Shown piece after piece: positions 1 to 15,000 of a stretch of 64,000 nucleotides of DNA. The DNA comes from Chrysoperla carnea (taxonomy: Eukaryota > Arthropoda > Insecta > Neuroptera > Chrysopidae): contig NC_058338.1 of the NCBI RefSeq assembly GCF_905475395.1, positions 2,047,001 through 2,111,000 of the forward strand, in the 5' to 3' direction. A program made the position numbers and the translations under genes. Positions within the stretch are counted from its first letter, which is position 1; the number at the start of each line of letters is the position of its first letter. The notes beneath the pieces were generated by a model that was given only the letters and a program-made list of their open reading frames with translations, did no database searches and had not been told where the DNA came from.

Positions 1-22
1 AAGATTTATTAGCTTAAATTAT

Positions 23-370
23 ACAGGGATGTCCAAAAGTAGTGAACACCATAAAAATTATGGTTATAGATAAGTAATTCAAAGACAAAGTGTATTTGGC
101 ATCCTCAACGAGCTGCTACGACTTCATTTTTCTTCATTTTCTTTCGAGTAAACTTAATTTTCACAAGTTAATTTTCAAAAAATGTCATGAGGGTAAATTG
201 TAGTATATTTTATTTCCTATAACCTTACCTAATATTATTAAAGAATTTTGTGATTTTAAAAACGTTATTAACGTAACCGTAACTCGGTAACGGTAGCGGA
301 TTTTTTTATTTTTAGAATAACATCCCATATCCACCATTTTCTTACTACTCATTACTTTGGGACATCCTGT
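23..370. mobile_element. Foldback MITE with ACAGGGATGTCC ends
   Basis: The left end reads ACAGGGATGTCCAAAAGTAG and the right end is its near-complement, with TTTGGGACATCCTGT at 356-370. The interior has no coding capacity. The size (about 350 bp) and paired ends fit a non-autonomous DNA transposon of the same broad kind as the other ACAGGG-ended elements in this window. Confidence 0.6.
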
Positions 371-1309
371 AAACATATATAATTGAATTATAAAGATGGA
401 GGTTGTATCGTATGTTTCTTTTATGTTATCAAACATGCATCCTAAAAATTTAAGAGCACACAATTTAGCGTCCTTTAAACGGGTGTGACTTTGTTATGGC
501 GAACATGAAACTCTTTTATGTGAGAATATTTTCGAAAGTGTCTTTTAATATATTTTTGACTCATCGAAGCTACATGCGAAGTTTAAGCTTGTTCGTAAGT
601 AAATACTAATGAAAAGGACGCTATACTGTGAACTATAATCGTCATTAGGAAAAATTATTTCATACGGCATACTCAAAGATTTATCATTTTATTCAGAAAA
701 ACTAATTTCCCTCTGCCATCTAACTTTGAAATATACTCCATGTCCAAACTTCTCCATTAAAGATTCTATGAGGTCATGAAAAAAAGAAGCGTGCAGAAGA
801 AGTTTGGTAATAACAAATATAATAATTTATAAATAATGTAAACACAAATAATACAATTAACTTATCTATTGTGTACAATGTACATAGATGACACTTGATT
901 TCGTTTATCGACCTAGTTTAGACTTAATAGTCCTTCGAATATCTTGCTCTTGCTGTAAAATACTAAATTTTACGTGAAAATATGTCAGAAAATGGGATAC
1001 TCGAATCTCAATACTCGAATATATCGTATGAAAGAATCTTCCTCTAATGACTGGTCTAAATAAATAAATCGAATGCTTTTTAAAAGCATTTTCCACAACA
1101 ACAACAAAAAAATTCATAATTAATTTTTAAAATTAACCTAGCGCTAGCCTCAAATATGTACAGATTTTTTTTTTATATAATAGAATGTCAATTTTCTTTT
1201 AAGAATTTTTTTTTGTTTATTAATTTTTGAATTTACACGATCCTACGTCAAAATATAATAATTGCACATGATTTTATTTTTCAAAATTATAGAGGGAAAA
1301 TGCAAAGTG

Positions 1310-1620
1310 GAATTTACAAAATTTAAAAAACTCCCAAGACAAATTTTTCGGGTACGTTAAACTTGCACTTCAAACTAAAAGTTCTTGATAAACTATCTAA
1401 GAACACTTTTGTTTAAATAACCTTTTTTATTAACGCATTTTCCAAACTGAACCCTTTTTGAGGATCATCTTGAAACATAGCTAAGACCACTCTTCATTAA
1501 ATTAAATGAAAATCGGATCATCCATTTAGGCGCTACGATGCCACAGAGAGACAGGCAGGCACACACAGATAGCGGTCAAATACCCCTTTTTTTAGTTTTA
1601 CAAAAAGGGGGTCCGTGATA
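1310..1620 (+). repeat. Dispersed repeat family C, copy 1
   Basis: This copy carries the family's diagnostic blocks: a run like AATTTACAAAATTTAAAAAAC at the left, then 'acatagctaaga', then 'aggcgctacgatgccacag' with a CAGA-rich stretch, then 'ggtcaaa...cccctttttt'. Further copies lie at 17195-17352, 50140-50350 and 54956-55198 (same strand), with shorter reverse pieces at 20115-20345 and 30030-30130. No coding potential is visible. A decayed retroelement tail is my best guess. Confidence 0.55.
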
Positions 1621-3202
1621 TGGACCACGGATCTCCAAGGCCTACATAAGTTTAAAGATGACCCCTGTCTATTTTCATATAAAGCAAATGGAAATCTCAA
1701 TCTCTTATTCAAGCCAAAATCAATATACCTACTTTTCTACCCCCTCCGTGGTAGAAACAAGAAACTGAGTCACTTTCAAATATCATATCTTATCTATTTT
1801 GTAACATTGAGAATAAAATTACATCTCAACAATTTAGGGGTCCATTGATCCCTAGATAAAGATAATTTTCATAATTTTTTAGACGAAAAATTGACAAAAA
1901 AAAGTACTAATTATAATTTTATTGCTTGTTATTACATAATACATAATTTATAACGAAAGGAACATAGTTCCTACCGAGTGGCACGATATCTCTCGTTCTT
2001 TTTTTTTTAGTTAACCGGATTGTTTTTTTACTGTGACATTCTGTTATTAAAAAATCCTGATTGTTCCGTATTTTATAATATTTTCCTGTTCCCACTATTA
2101 TTTTGGAAATAAAATGCATGATTATTATCAGATAGGTCCGTGTCAATTCAAAAATATAATTTTAAAATTTGTTTATATATCTTACAATTTTTATTTAAAT
2201 TAGATTATTGTTTTTCCTAGGTTTTTCATCAACTTGAGAGCGAACATTTTTCTTTTATAAATAATGCCTCAAATAAGCATTTGTTTTTGTTTTTTTTTTT
2301 TTTATAAATTTTCATACCCTAAAAACGTATATTTTGTCCAAAACTATATTCAAATACTAAATATTTCAAATTACATCAGTAATTTTTTGTTTAAAAACAC
2401 GATTCAAACAGATGGAAAGATGGAAAGGAAAGGCATTTAAGGAAAATTAATCCAAAAAAATATAATTATTCAGTGTGTCTAGCTAAGCTGGCTACAAAGA
2501 AAAATAAGCAAGCTTTCGGTTGCACATACTCAACTTCTTGTATAAATACTTATGCACCCCGTGCACACTTTTAAAATTCATATCAAATTAATAAATAAAT
2601 TTTCTTAACGTTTCAGCCTTGCGCACAAAAAAATAAAAATAAATTATAAAAATGTTTCGAGATATTGATTCAAAATACTAGAATGTCCAAGCTATCGGAT
2701 CTGATATACTTCATTCCGATTCAATCATTTTTTGCCGAGATATATCTGTTTAAAATTTATAAGAATTTCTTTATCACTCTTAATATTGATTTTTGGAATT
2801 TATAGGAAAAATTATTGATTGTCTGGCGTGAAAATTATTACAAATAAATTTTTATAGAATGTTCAATTCTAAATTCTACTAAATTCTACATTTTTTGGTA
2901 AAAGTTATGAAGTAATAATGCTTCTTTAACAAATATTTTTTAAAAATCGTAATCATAATTCAAAATTACTGAAGAAATTTGAGAATATTAAAGCGCTATT
3001 TTATTGTATTTTTTTTTCTCGAATTTTCGAATTATACAACTACAAAAATTTCTGTTAAAAATATATAATTTTTATATTTTATTACTTTTTCAAATATATT
3101 TTTTTTCCTTAAAATTTATTTCTTTCATTTTTTTTTAAACTCTAAATATATTTATGAATATTTACATTATTTATTTTTGTCATTTATAGCATACAGTTAC
3201 AA

Positions 3203-4530
3203 ATACAGGGTGATTTATTATCAAAGTGATTAATTAGCAACTGTATTTAAATATGTATTATATTTTAATTATGTACTTATTTATTAGTGTTAAATACAAG
3301 GTGCTCTAAATAGCCTGATTATTTAAAAAATGATAAGGAGATACAAGATAGGATCAGGTCAGGCATCTATTTTGGCAAGATTTCGTTGGCTATTTTCATT
3401 TATATCAATAATTGACTGTAAATTTTTCGAAAGTTTATCATTGAATAGCATTCTTAGTAAACTGAATTTTTTGGATATTTTGAAAGCTGTAGGTTAACTT
3501 TTTAAATCTTACCAATATAACCGCCTTAGCCATGTACCACGCTTTAATTACCTCTAAAACTCAGTCTCGAAATAATGAGGCTATTTTGAGGACTCTATTG
3601 TTTAAAAATCAAAATATTAGCAGTAATAATAGGGTAGTTGACTACAAGATATTGCCTCAAATTATAAATGATATAATAAAGAGTTTTGAGAAATCAAAAA
3701 TTATATTAGGCGCGAAAAATAATTCATTAAATCGGTCCTGGTAAGAGGATATAATTGGTAATCTATCTTCTCATACCGTAGAAAATTTACTATCACTGTA
3801 TGAAGCGCGAAATTTATCAACATAGAGTAATTTTGGTGTCGACATCTTTTGTATCTTCCATCCAGGGCCATACATTTTAATTGAATTTTTCCTAAGAAGG
3901 AAAATTTTCTTGGCTAATAATAACAAATAATATTGTGAGTGAAATTTCGTTAAGCGACTAACTCTATGATGTATGTACTTTCAAGTATAACTTCAAAAAA
4001 CTACCCTATTACATAAAGCACGAGGAACCTTTTATAAATAAAATTTATTTATATAGCTTTTTATTTGTCATATAACTTGGTCCATTTTATGAAAGAGGGA
4101 AGGACTAAACGAGAGTGCACTGAGGTATTGACATCAATTGTATTAAATCACACGGTGCTTTATCAACTATTTTACATTCAGATATCGTCAAATTTTCAAC
4201 CGTTAAAACTGGACATTCTTTTACAGGAAATTACAAAGCGGAATAATATATTATTAGATTGTTTTAAAAGTTTTGTCCTGTGTTTTTGTAGCTCCATCGC
4301 ATTTCCTCCGAAACCTAATGATTTTCGAAAAAAAGTGGTTTCTGATGTTAGAATATGATGTCCCCTGATCAAACTCTGCAACTTTTGTTTAAGTTATTCT
4401 TTGATTGGTTAATGCAAGAATGTCCAATTGCTGATAAAATTCGACAAATCTGCCTCATGGCATATTTTTTTAAATAAACTATCTATCATAGAACAATAAC
4501 TGTCGTGTTTTTAAATAAATCACCCTGTAT
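3203..4530. mobile_element. 1.3-kb element with terminal inverted repeats
   Basis: The ends ATACAGGGTGATTTATT (3203-3219) and AATAAATCACCCTGTAT (4514-4530) are exact reverse complements over 17 bases. Inside, 4280-4410 ('catttcctccgaaacctaatgattttcg' region, then a 'cccctgatcaaactctg' region) is related to the smaller foldback element at 63184-63682, so the two belong to one family. The inner frames at 3532-3744 and 4065-4358 look like chance frames. No transposase motif is recognisable. Confidence 0.65.
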
Positions 4531-5401
4531 TCGTTTCAAGATTATAAATTTGATGTTGCTAAAATAGTTTTTTTATTTTTTTTTTTTCATTTTATCATTT
4601 CATTTATAAAAAATTAATAATTTTTTTAAGTAATAATTAAATATCTCTTTTTTAATTTTTATTTTTCTCGATTTTCTAAAATTTTTCTTTTGATAATCTC
4701 TATCTAGAATTAATTTTAATAAAATTTTGGAAAAGTATTGTAATTTTTATTTAAGAACAATACTTCGACATTTCTATCTAAGAAAAAACATTCAACAGAA
4801 AAAGTTCTTTATTTGGATAAAAATTTTTAATCGACTGTTCAAAGATAAGTTGATATTTTAATATATCACGATAATTTTATGTTAAAAATTATGTACGCGC
4901 GTAAGATGTTATACTTCTTTGATAATAATAAATATAATAATTTATAAGTAATGTAAACAAATATATATCTTAGGTTCTTAGGTTTTATTAAATGCCGTAC
5001 GGCCATTCTACTGATGAAATATTTCATCAAATCCTAGAAGAAATTATTCTGGGAAATGGTCGAACAACCTCTCCATCCACAACGATTGCCAGTTTGCGAA
5101 ATATTCGAAAATGTGATGAAACATTTAATCAAAAGAATGACCATATGCAAGAAGAACCACGGTGGATATTTGGCAGATATTGTGTTCCATTACTAATCTC
5201 AGAGTTTTGTACTTTGGATTTAAATAAAATTATCAGCTCTTTTCACAAAAATATTGTGATTTTTTTTTTTAAATTTTAAATTACACCTCTTCTTGAAAGA
5301 CCCTGTAGTTTACAATAATTTATGGAAAACTCAATTTTTAATAAATAAAAATGTTATTCCGAAACATGAAGCAAAAGAAAATTCCATTTAAATACGAAAT
5401 G

Positions 5402-5530
5402 TATATTAAGTTTAGTCCCAAGTTTGTAACGCTTCGAAATATTGATGCTGCAAACAAAATTTTGGTATAGGTGTTCATAAAATCACCTAATTAGTTCATT
5501 TTCATTTGTCCGTCTGCCTGTGTCTTGGAA
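5402..5530 (+). repeat. Fragment of dispersed repeat family A
   Basis: This is a truncated copy of the family seen full length at 29294, 33276, 43481 and 44186. It shares 'taagtttagtcccaagtttg', 'aatattgatgct' and 'gtgttcataaaatcaccta' followed by the CCGTC-rich stretch. The rest of the element is missing. Confidence 0.6.
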
Positions 5531-6095
5531 CTCAAGTTTAGTTTTTTTTTTTTAAATCGAGTTGTATGTACTTTCGGCTATAGGGAATTACACATTGGCT
5601 AGAAAAATAGAATATAATAGTAAGCGGAGGCACGAATATGAGAAGAAAACTCAAATTTATTTGTAATAAAATACAATAATAAATTCTATTGAGAGCGCAA
5701 TAAAAATAAAAATATCAACTTATCTTGTCTGTATAAATACAACCAAAAAAAAATAACCCAAAATCAGCTCCATTTGATGGTTTGATCGTTAAAATTTTTA
5801 AAATATAATTTATTAAGTTTTTTTTTTTATTTATTTATTTAACATCCATGCACAGACGACGATGGACGAGGGACGATGGATCCTTTTTAGTAGATTTTTA
5901 TTTTTACTCTGTGGCTTGCATCAAACATCACAAAAACAAATAAACAATTAAACTTTACATATGTAAATGTTTTCGTTTTGCGTTTCGTTTTTTTTATTTT
6001 TTGAATCAAATAAAAAAAAAAATAAAATATCACACACGTATTTATTTTAAAAATTAAAAATGTTTTTGTTTTTTTTCTCTATTTTCTGTTTTATT

Positions 6096-9000
6096 TTAGT
6101 AACTCGCTTCGTGTCCAGCTAATATATATAAATCATTTGATAATGTTCCAGTCTTAATCACGTGACTCTCTAACATCACAACTCTGTAACAAAACAAAAT
6201 TGCGATTATTATTTAGGGCTAATATTTGGTGGAGGTACTAAGGAAGGTCCAAGAAACCCCCCATATCATAATCTGACGCGTTCGATTTACTACTCAAATC
6301 CCCTCTTGGGCTCCCCTTCTACTAATTATCGCGTTGAAAACCGCAAAGATTAATTTTTGTTAATATTAAAGAGTTGTCTATAATGAACAATTTTAGACAC
6401 CCACATCCCCCTTTGTCTTAAATGGTCACCACAGCAGCAAAGACCACTCCCTCCCTCCTTAAGACCACTCCCTCCCTCCTGTATGAATAATAAATAATGA
6501 ATGACTTACTTGTCACTGCCTAACAGTCTATATGTTCTCGAGTAATCAGTAATTTCTTGAGTAATTTCACCATTTTTAAGTGATCTACCTTGCATACCAT
6601 TCTTATGAAATGCTAGCACACTATCTGGTAAACATACTAAAAACATAAAAACGTAAACAAACAAACATTATAAACTCTATAAACATTGTAAACTTAAATT
6701 TGTAAACCTACCTAGACTTAATATATCAAAATCAAATATTAATTCTGACACTAATTTTTTATTAAATTTTGGTTTCCCTTGTGGCGTTACAATTTTAACA
6801 ATATTCTGATAACAGACTAGAATTGAATCTTTATCAATTTGACTTGCACATATTACATTGATATTCTCACGTCGTGGTATCACCGTAGCAGATCCATCCA
6901 TTTCATCTAATTCATCCGAATGAAACCAATTTGCTCCTAAAAGAAAACAACACTCATTTTATTTTATTTTTTTTAAGAAATAAATGTATACTAATCACAC
7001 GCTGTCCCCACCAAAAATCTTATGCTTTTTTCTTTACGCCACAGTTTAAAAAATACGACTTATAAGCTGAATGCGGGTCTTCATTCGGAGAAAAATAAAG
7101 TATTTTTTTTTTATCAGGATGATAATGGCTACGACTCATCCATCTTGATTACTGGGACTTAGCGCAGGGCATACGACAGATCAAACTGTTTATAATCAAA
7201 TACAAACTTCTAAAATCTAATACAACTTCTCTCTTTTGCCATAAGTGTACGTGTAAGATTTTTGGTGGTGGTAATGGAAGCACCTGTTCAAAACATGTAC
7301 TTGATTAATTTACCTGTATTCATATTGATTAAATCCAATTTAAGTTTGTCAGAATGGTATTCCTGCTTGACCGATACACAAACCATTGGATACTCTTGTT
7401 CTGGTGTTATTATCATTTCGAATACATTTAAGGGAGACGGTAACATATATTCTGAATACTAAAAAAACCAAATAAACACATTTACATTCAATTCAATCAC
7501 AATATAGTAACTAACGGTTCTTTCTTTTAACACTTTGTTACGGAATCTTAAAATTACATTTATGGGTGGATGCGAGTTAAACTCGCTACGCCACTGCCAC
7601 AAGTCTAAACTTAAAAAGAAGTGTTTCGTTGCGTTGCACTTACCTTCAATAACATAAACTTATTAAGTGGATCGTACCATTGCATAAGAAAGATACCATT
7701 TTGCATTGCACCACATAAATATTTGTAACCGTTGTACGGATTCCTAGCTACACAACATTTTATACAACCTTTGGTATCAGGAACTTTTGTTGTTAATGCA
7801 AACTTTCTTGGTACTAATTTTTCTGGTATTTTATTCATATGTAAACTAAATCTATGTAATTGTTTATTTTGTAATGCTAATAAATCGTGACGATATAATT
7901 GTGGTGTTTTTCCTGCAAAAGAAAAACACATATTTATTTATTTATTTGTTATCAACAGTTATAATTCAATCATACAGGGTGTTTTATTTTTTAAGTTGAC
8001 ATATGCTTGAAACTCGATAACTAAGTTTTATCGATAAAAAAGCGGTGTGTAGGCGCACATCTTTGGCATACATTAAACTGTTTAAAGTTTTCAAGCAAAC
8101 TTAATGAAAAGTTCACTCTTATTGATTAAAAAAAGTAACACTTTTTGTTCGAAACATTTTTTCCGAAAACCATACAGTTTAGGCAAAAGCAGACTGAAGA
8201 TTCAAATTGAAACACAAGATCATTTTTGTTCAAGAAACATGCAAAAAGCTAGATTTTTGCTATCAATTTTTGTCTAAACTATGCGGCTAAGTAATCAGAT
8301 GGTCTAAATTGGAACTACTGAAAAAGCAGTTCACTTTCTGTGCAAGTGAATAAATGGATAAATGGATACATACCTGATAAACTCATAAGAACATCCTTAA
8401 TTACGTACATCCAAACAGTTCGTCTTGGATACATTTGATCAATTGCAGTTTCATGCAATTCATTTAAATTTAAATTATAAATACCCTCCTCTGCTCCAAT
8501 TAATATATGTTGATCACGTGTTTCTGGATGAATCCAGGATACTGTACAATGTATTCGTAGGGGTGAACCATTAAATACCTGTCACATAATGATTAAGTAA
8601 GAAACATTTAAAACGGTAGGATAATCTCTAGGAATCTCTATATATGATTATCTCGGCTTTAACAACTTCGGTTATAGTTACCTATATTCATATGAATTAT
8701 AAGCTAACTTATTAAGTATTTTATGAATAGCCTAAGGTTCAGCCAGCCAGTTCATTAATAAATGTTATATTAAACACTACGGCTGAATATTATATGGTTC
8801 ATTTCCCTAGTTGAATGGCGCCGTTTAGTAAAAAGGCTAGATTGTTAACTGAACGGCTGATTAAGCCAGTTGGCACTAAAACATTGGCACTCCTCTGAAA
8901 ATAAGCCGGACAATCGTAATATATTTTTAGAACGCAGTAAATCTTTGTGTGAGTCAAGTAAAAAATGATAGTCACCTTTGAAAAACATGCTCCCATATGA

Positions 9001-12000
9001 ACTTTAGGTGTAGGAGGTAGACCATTACTTATAGGCCGTGGGGGTGTATGTCTCCTACGGTGTTTTCTAGGTGGGACTACAGGACATGTTACTAAATCAG
9101 GTGGTGTGCCAGCTACCCCTGTCGTCGATACTGATGTTTTTTCATCACCATTAACTTCTTTCCGTCGTTCACTATCACTGAGTGATCGTTGACGTTGTCC
9201 ATTGATATTCAAAGAACTAATTAAGCCAAATATTTCATCAACAGATGAATGTCGTCTAGGTGAATTTTGTATAGCTCCTCCTGCTCCACTGGTGCTACTG
9301 TTCCCCGCACCAATCGTATCTAACGCCTTTGTTATTTGATTTAAATTTTTAGTATCGTCAACTGATTGTACATAAATATCTTTATGTATTATTGAATTTT
9401 TAATATCCGAATCGGCAGCCATTGGTAATGTTGCTCTGTTTTTATTAAAAATATAAAATATTTATTTAATTTTAATCAACATAAACATTATTTTTTTTAA
9501 ATCTACAAATCAATTCTCAAAATGTCTGGAAATTGTTGGATTAATGAAACTAGAATTAGAAAAAAATAGCCTAGTTTTGCCATATTCATGATTAAAACCC
9601 TTATTTATTAAAAAACTGGTCTAGAGACTTCGAACCCTAACCAAAATTATGGAATACCTTATATTTAGAAAAGAATACTAAGGTATTCCAAAATACGGTC
9701 ATTACTGGACACCTCGTATAACATATAGACGATATAAAGCAATATGAGTAGTTAAGTTTTAAAAAAATTAATTCTTTCATGATAAATTTTAAGTATGAAG
9801 CAATTAGCTTTAGTTTTGTAATTTGTTTTTAAACAGTAAAGTGTTAAAAACCGCCACAAAAAAAAAAAAAACACAAAACAAAAATATGCCGCCATTAAAA
9901 TTACATTCAAAAAGCAATTAGTAAACAAACAAAACAAATTTGAATATACAGAGGGGTACAAAAATAGGAAGGCATATATGGGCAGTTCGTATATACCAAT
10001 TTTTGGACCCGTTTGTATAAAAAGTGTGTGAAGTGAAAGTGAAAGAGAAAGATTGAATACTTACTGATGTGAATACGATTCAGCTGTTTGGTATCGTAAC
10101 GTTTCATTCCTATAATTTTATATAGAAAAGATAATTGAACTTACAAAATTTATTTTTATTTGGTGGCCAGATAACAGAACTAATAAGATGGGTCACTTCA
10201 TACTACAGTAAAGTAAAGGATAAAACGCGTCAACAAAACCAAAGTATTGAACTTTTTAGCAATTGGTAATTTAGTCCAGAAGCCAGAGCAAAAAATGTAC
10301 GTTCATAATGCCATTTTCTACAGAGGGAATTTCCAATTTTTCCGAAAAAACTAAAAAAAAGGAAGGTTTCGTAATCTAATTTAGTATCCTACTAACGTGC
10401 AGTCTCGAAAGTGTTGGGATTGCGATAATTAACGCTATATATACATTAATAAAACGATTTTTGGCTAATTTCTCGGAAACCATCAACTTTACGAAAAAAA
10501 TTGACGGATATTTTGCTACCTAAGAAAAATGTGAAATCAAAAATTGTGATATTTTCATTCTTTTCCTCGAAAATCGGGAAAAATATATCGGGATTTTATA
10601 ACAAATTTTTTCAAACAAAAGTTGTGTGAATAATTTCGATATCTTTAGCCGTTTTTAAAACGATCAATTTTATATATATTTTTTGTTCATCGAATTATTA
10701 TTATCCTCGAATTATGTGTAAATAGTCCTGAATTTTCTTACTCGAAGGATTTTGAGGTCGCTGATTATGAATATGATGATAAAAAGATCCAGATCGCATT
10801 TATGAATATATGAATTCTGAATTAATTTATGAATTGACCCATCATTGTAGTTCGATTATGGCCACACGATCGCTACATCTCAAAATATTTCGCCTATTAT
10901 CAAAAAAAAAACTAATTTTAATATTTAATAAAAAAAATACTGTGACAATTTTGAAATAATAATTTTACAAGCTAATTCTACAAAATATTTTGGTGAGTCA
11001 AATAAAATTTGGGATGAGTTTCTATAGTTGATAAAAAGGTACCTAATTTTCAAATACAAGGGTACTTTAAGCATTTCTTTGCAGGGGGGAAGAAATAACA
11101 GGTAATTCATTTATAATTATTTAAGTTGGATACCAAATCTTTTTATTTTATTATTTATCCTTCCATGATAGATGAGAAACTCACGGCACTCACATATCTT
11201 TATTTTCTAAATCGATGAATTGTTAGCGAATGGCTAGTTTTGAATCCAAGATAGCCACAAAACTTTGTAACTTTTAAATTTTATTTAAGTTGGAATTTAG
11301 TGATCACAATCCTTTAGAATCAAAATCAGCCATTTATTAACGATTAGACGTCTTTTAGCCACAAGTTCCTCACCTAATAATCTCCAAGTGTGTTTTATAG
11401 AAATATAAAGCGTAAATAAAAGTGAATTGCATTATTTGTGAGACGTCATAATCTCAGACTATGTTTTCAAATTGTTCGTTACTACAAAAACCACATCTGT
11501 CAAATGTTCTTCCTGCCAATCTAAGTTGTACTCGACAACATCCTTCCGAAGAATTCCTTCATTTTGAAGAGACCGTTTAACGTAACTGTGATCTTCTTGC
11601 ATTCATGTATATCAAAAATCAATCCGTGGATTCATTATGTGAAGACAGCCTCATATTTTTTGATTTCGGTTAAGTATCTTAAAAAATGTGACCCAATCAC
11701 CCTGTATGACTATGCAAAATTTCAAATTGATATTCCCAAAAATATCGAAAATATGAGTCTGTCTTCATCTTAAATGCGGACACATTGTATATTTGATAAG
11801 TGACATTATCTATCCCGAACATTTAAGGAGTAAGTAAATTAAATATACTATTCTTTCATATGAATTAATGTATTTTCACACGCAATAGCGTGAAATTTTC
11901 TCTCATCACAAGAATAATAATTGTGGTACGAAAGACAACTAGTCTGAAGGATTAAATAACACTAATGATTTTAATCCGATCATCAAATTATGACGTCATA

Positions 12001-15000
12001 AATAAAGCAAAATGTGTAAAGTTGAGAAGAAATTATTAAATTAAAAGATAAACATCCTGGCGTGTCTACATTTCAAGATAAGTCTCAAAATTTAAGCTAA
12101 TATATATTTAGACGCAGCCGCAGAAAAACCTATAGTGAAAGAAATTATAATTATTTAAAAAGAAAAACAACTGTGAATCGATGACCTGGACCCTTCACCT
12201 GTTCCATGTCTGTTTTTTATGTGGATTTTAGTTATAAAAAAAATAATACCTAAAGAGCATGCTGTTAGGAATCGTTTCGAGAAATGAATACTTTTATATT
12301 TTCATTAATTTAAGGTGAACGGTTGGGAAAACAGAAAAATGGAAGAAGATCCTTCAGAAGAGAATTGGAAAAAGATCACCAACGTACAAATTATCATTTG
12401 ACGTGACCTATAGTTTAGAGCGTCAAATTTAGTGTTAGCGTACTCAGCTACTTTTTTATTTCCTGTCCGACAATGCTTTTTTGCCAAAATTAAACTTCAT
12501 CGGCACAAATATCACAGAAATCATCGTTGAAAATTGAAGGTTCAAAAAGTTGAGCGAAAGAATCTCAAAATTTGTATTTTTTTTTTTTTTGGGGATAGAG
12601 ACAAGCAAGATTTGATAAAATATTGCAATAGTTCAAAATCGATGCTGTAAATGTGTCAGAAACAAATCGATGTACGGTATTTTATGACCCGGAAATAATC
12701 TCCAACTAAATCAGTCTGTGGAGCGTTGAGATTTCGCTCACGGTTTTGCAAATTTTACTGAAATCTTCTCCAGTAGTTTAACTTCCAAGCACACTTCCAA
12801 TCATCATGTTTTTATATTTAAAAACTACAGGAAATCAAGACTAGAATGTTTGACTTTGAAATCCAACGTGTTTGTGAGAAATCTCAACAGAGAATTTGTT
12901 ACAGAGTTCATGATTTAACTTGCGGAAAATGGATTACATTCACAAAGAACAAAACAGTCACAGGACGAAAAGGTTGTATTCATTTTCCACGGCAAAACCT
13001 GCATTTACCAAAATAATTGAATCCATTTGTAAAGTTCCCGTAACACTTTCTACCTATCATTTTAAATCTTTTTCAATTTTGACAAAACTTTTGAAGGATG
13101 CTTTCAAAATATCAGAAATCAAAATATAAAAACATTTCATTTTTCGAAACTGAAAACAAACAAAAAATTGGAAGTTATTTTAGCTAAAAGAAAAGCAGAG
13201 CTATGTTCAATTATTAGGCGAATCAAATAGAAGGAAAATTAATTGTGTTACAAGGATTAGTACTGGTTAGTTTTTCCAAAAGAGAGAGAAGAAAATCTCT
13301 AAATTAAAATTACCTTAAAATTAATTCTTCATCAATGTACTGCAATAAACTCCTATAAAAATAGTAAATAAATCAAAAATATAAATTTAATAGTTTACCA
13401 AAATCAAAATTAAAATAAATACGAAATACGTTAGGCGTTTTCTAACCACTTATCGTAACGATCGAGCTAAAACAACCAAAATTTTTCTCAGACATTTCTT
13501 ATTTGCTCCGTGCATGAGTTTTATTTCAGGCAGTTGCCATAGGAACGATACAATACTTAATTAATATAATTGTATAGACGGACATATAAATCTATGCATT
13601 GTATATATGTTAATTTATATTTAAAAAAATATTATTTTCACAATTTCTAATGCAGCAAGTTTAATTGTTATTTTTCAATAATTTTAATTTGACATTTACT
13701 ATATCATTTACATGTAAACAATTGAATGTTAGTTATAACAGATCATGATTACGAACGGAGTCAATACAGGGTAACCTATTTTAATCGATGGAACTAAATA
13801 TCTTCTAAAATACTTAACTTAACACGGATCTTCTTGAAATTTTGTATAGACGCATAATTGTTAATTGCGAGCAACTTTTCTTAGCAACATTTTGTCAACT
13901 TATAAAAAGGAAGGGTAGTTTACCCAAAAAGAAAAGTAGTGATTCCAAATTTAACGTTACCCTGTACATTATTTAGAAGTTTTAAATATGCCTAAATACT
14001 TTTCAGAATAAGCAAATTTTTTTATAAAGAATGACTTTTTATCTTTAAATGCAAAATAAGAAAATTTACAAGTATAATTACCTCTATCATGGGGCACACT
14101 GTATATCAGATCCGATAGCCTGTACTTTATAATAATTTTGCTATTCCTTAATATTTTACAGCTAAAAAAGCTTTTAAAAAATGTCTTTGGTAATTCAAAA
14201 CACGTAAGAAAAACTTTGATGTGGCTTTGAACTCCATCGGTTACGAAAAGTAATCTGACGCTTAATGTATAAAATAATTATTAATTAAATAAAAATTTAA
14301 AAATAAAATAAAAAAAAATCGTGCAAAGAGTAAAATTGAAATAAATCAGTTTGTGTTATTTAAGATTTGTTGGTTAAAAAAGAAAATATTGTTTTTAGTT
14401 TGGAAATCAAAATTATTATCAATTGTTCACATAGTTTATAGCAAATTTTCTGAAAGAAAAAGCTTCTGTTTTGACGAGATTTCGCGCTAAAATTTTCCCA
14501 AATGTTCATCGATCCTAATATCGATTTTTCCGAAAATGCTAAATATACGAAACAATCAAAATGTACAGATTGGAAATTTTATGCTTAGCAATTTTTATCG
14601 GAGGTATGCACAGTTTTTAAGAAAATATTTTAAAAAAACCAAAAGCAGCGAAAATTGTGCATTGGTGTAGATTTTTCAGAAAATATGAAAGACCAATAAC
14701 CTTCGACTAATATATTTTTTCTCTAGCTTGATGGCACTAATATTAAAGATAACTTTTTGTCTTGAATATGTAGCGAAGAAATAATTCCACCTCAAAAATA
14801 GGTAAAAATAAATAATAATTAACCCCCAATTAAATAAGAGAAATAAACCAAAGCTAGAAATTTTTTGTAGTAGAAATTAATCCGGAATTTTTGGCACACC
14901 ATGCACCAAAATCAAAAAAATTTGTTAATAGAAAGAAATATTGGGTGAGACATTTTAAAATTAAAACAATGATTAATATATTTTTCGATTTTGTACCTTC

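Larger units (their letters stand above)
1..6095. other. Gene-free, AT-rich stretch made of mobile-element debris
   Basis: I find no exon with a recognisable protein match and proper splice sites here. The short open frames, for example 3532-3744, 4065-4358 and 4992-5279 on the plus strand, have no domain I recognise and lie in or beside repeats. The recognisable contents are a foldback element at 23-370, a dispersed repeat near 1310-1620, a terminal-inverted-repeat element at 3203-4530 and a repeat fragment at 5402-5530. The right edge holds the 3' UTR of the MAP4K gene; an AATAAA on the minus strand lies just past its stop codon. Confidence 0.7.

Noticed and set aside
4992-5279. 95-aa plus-strand frame beginning MPYGHSTDEIFHQ
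   Set aside because: No recognisable domain, no splice partners and it lies in repeat-rich DNA; it may be a piece of a dead element.
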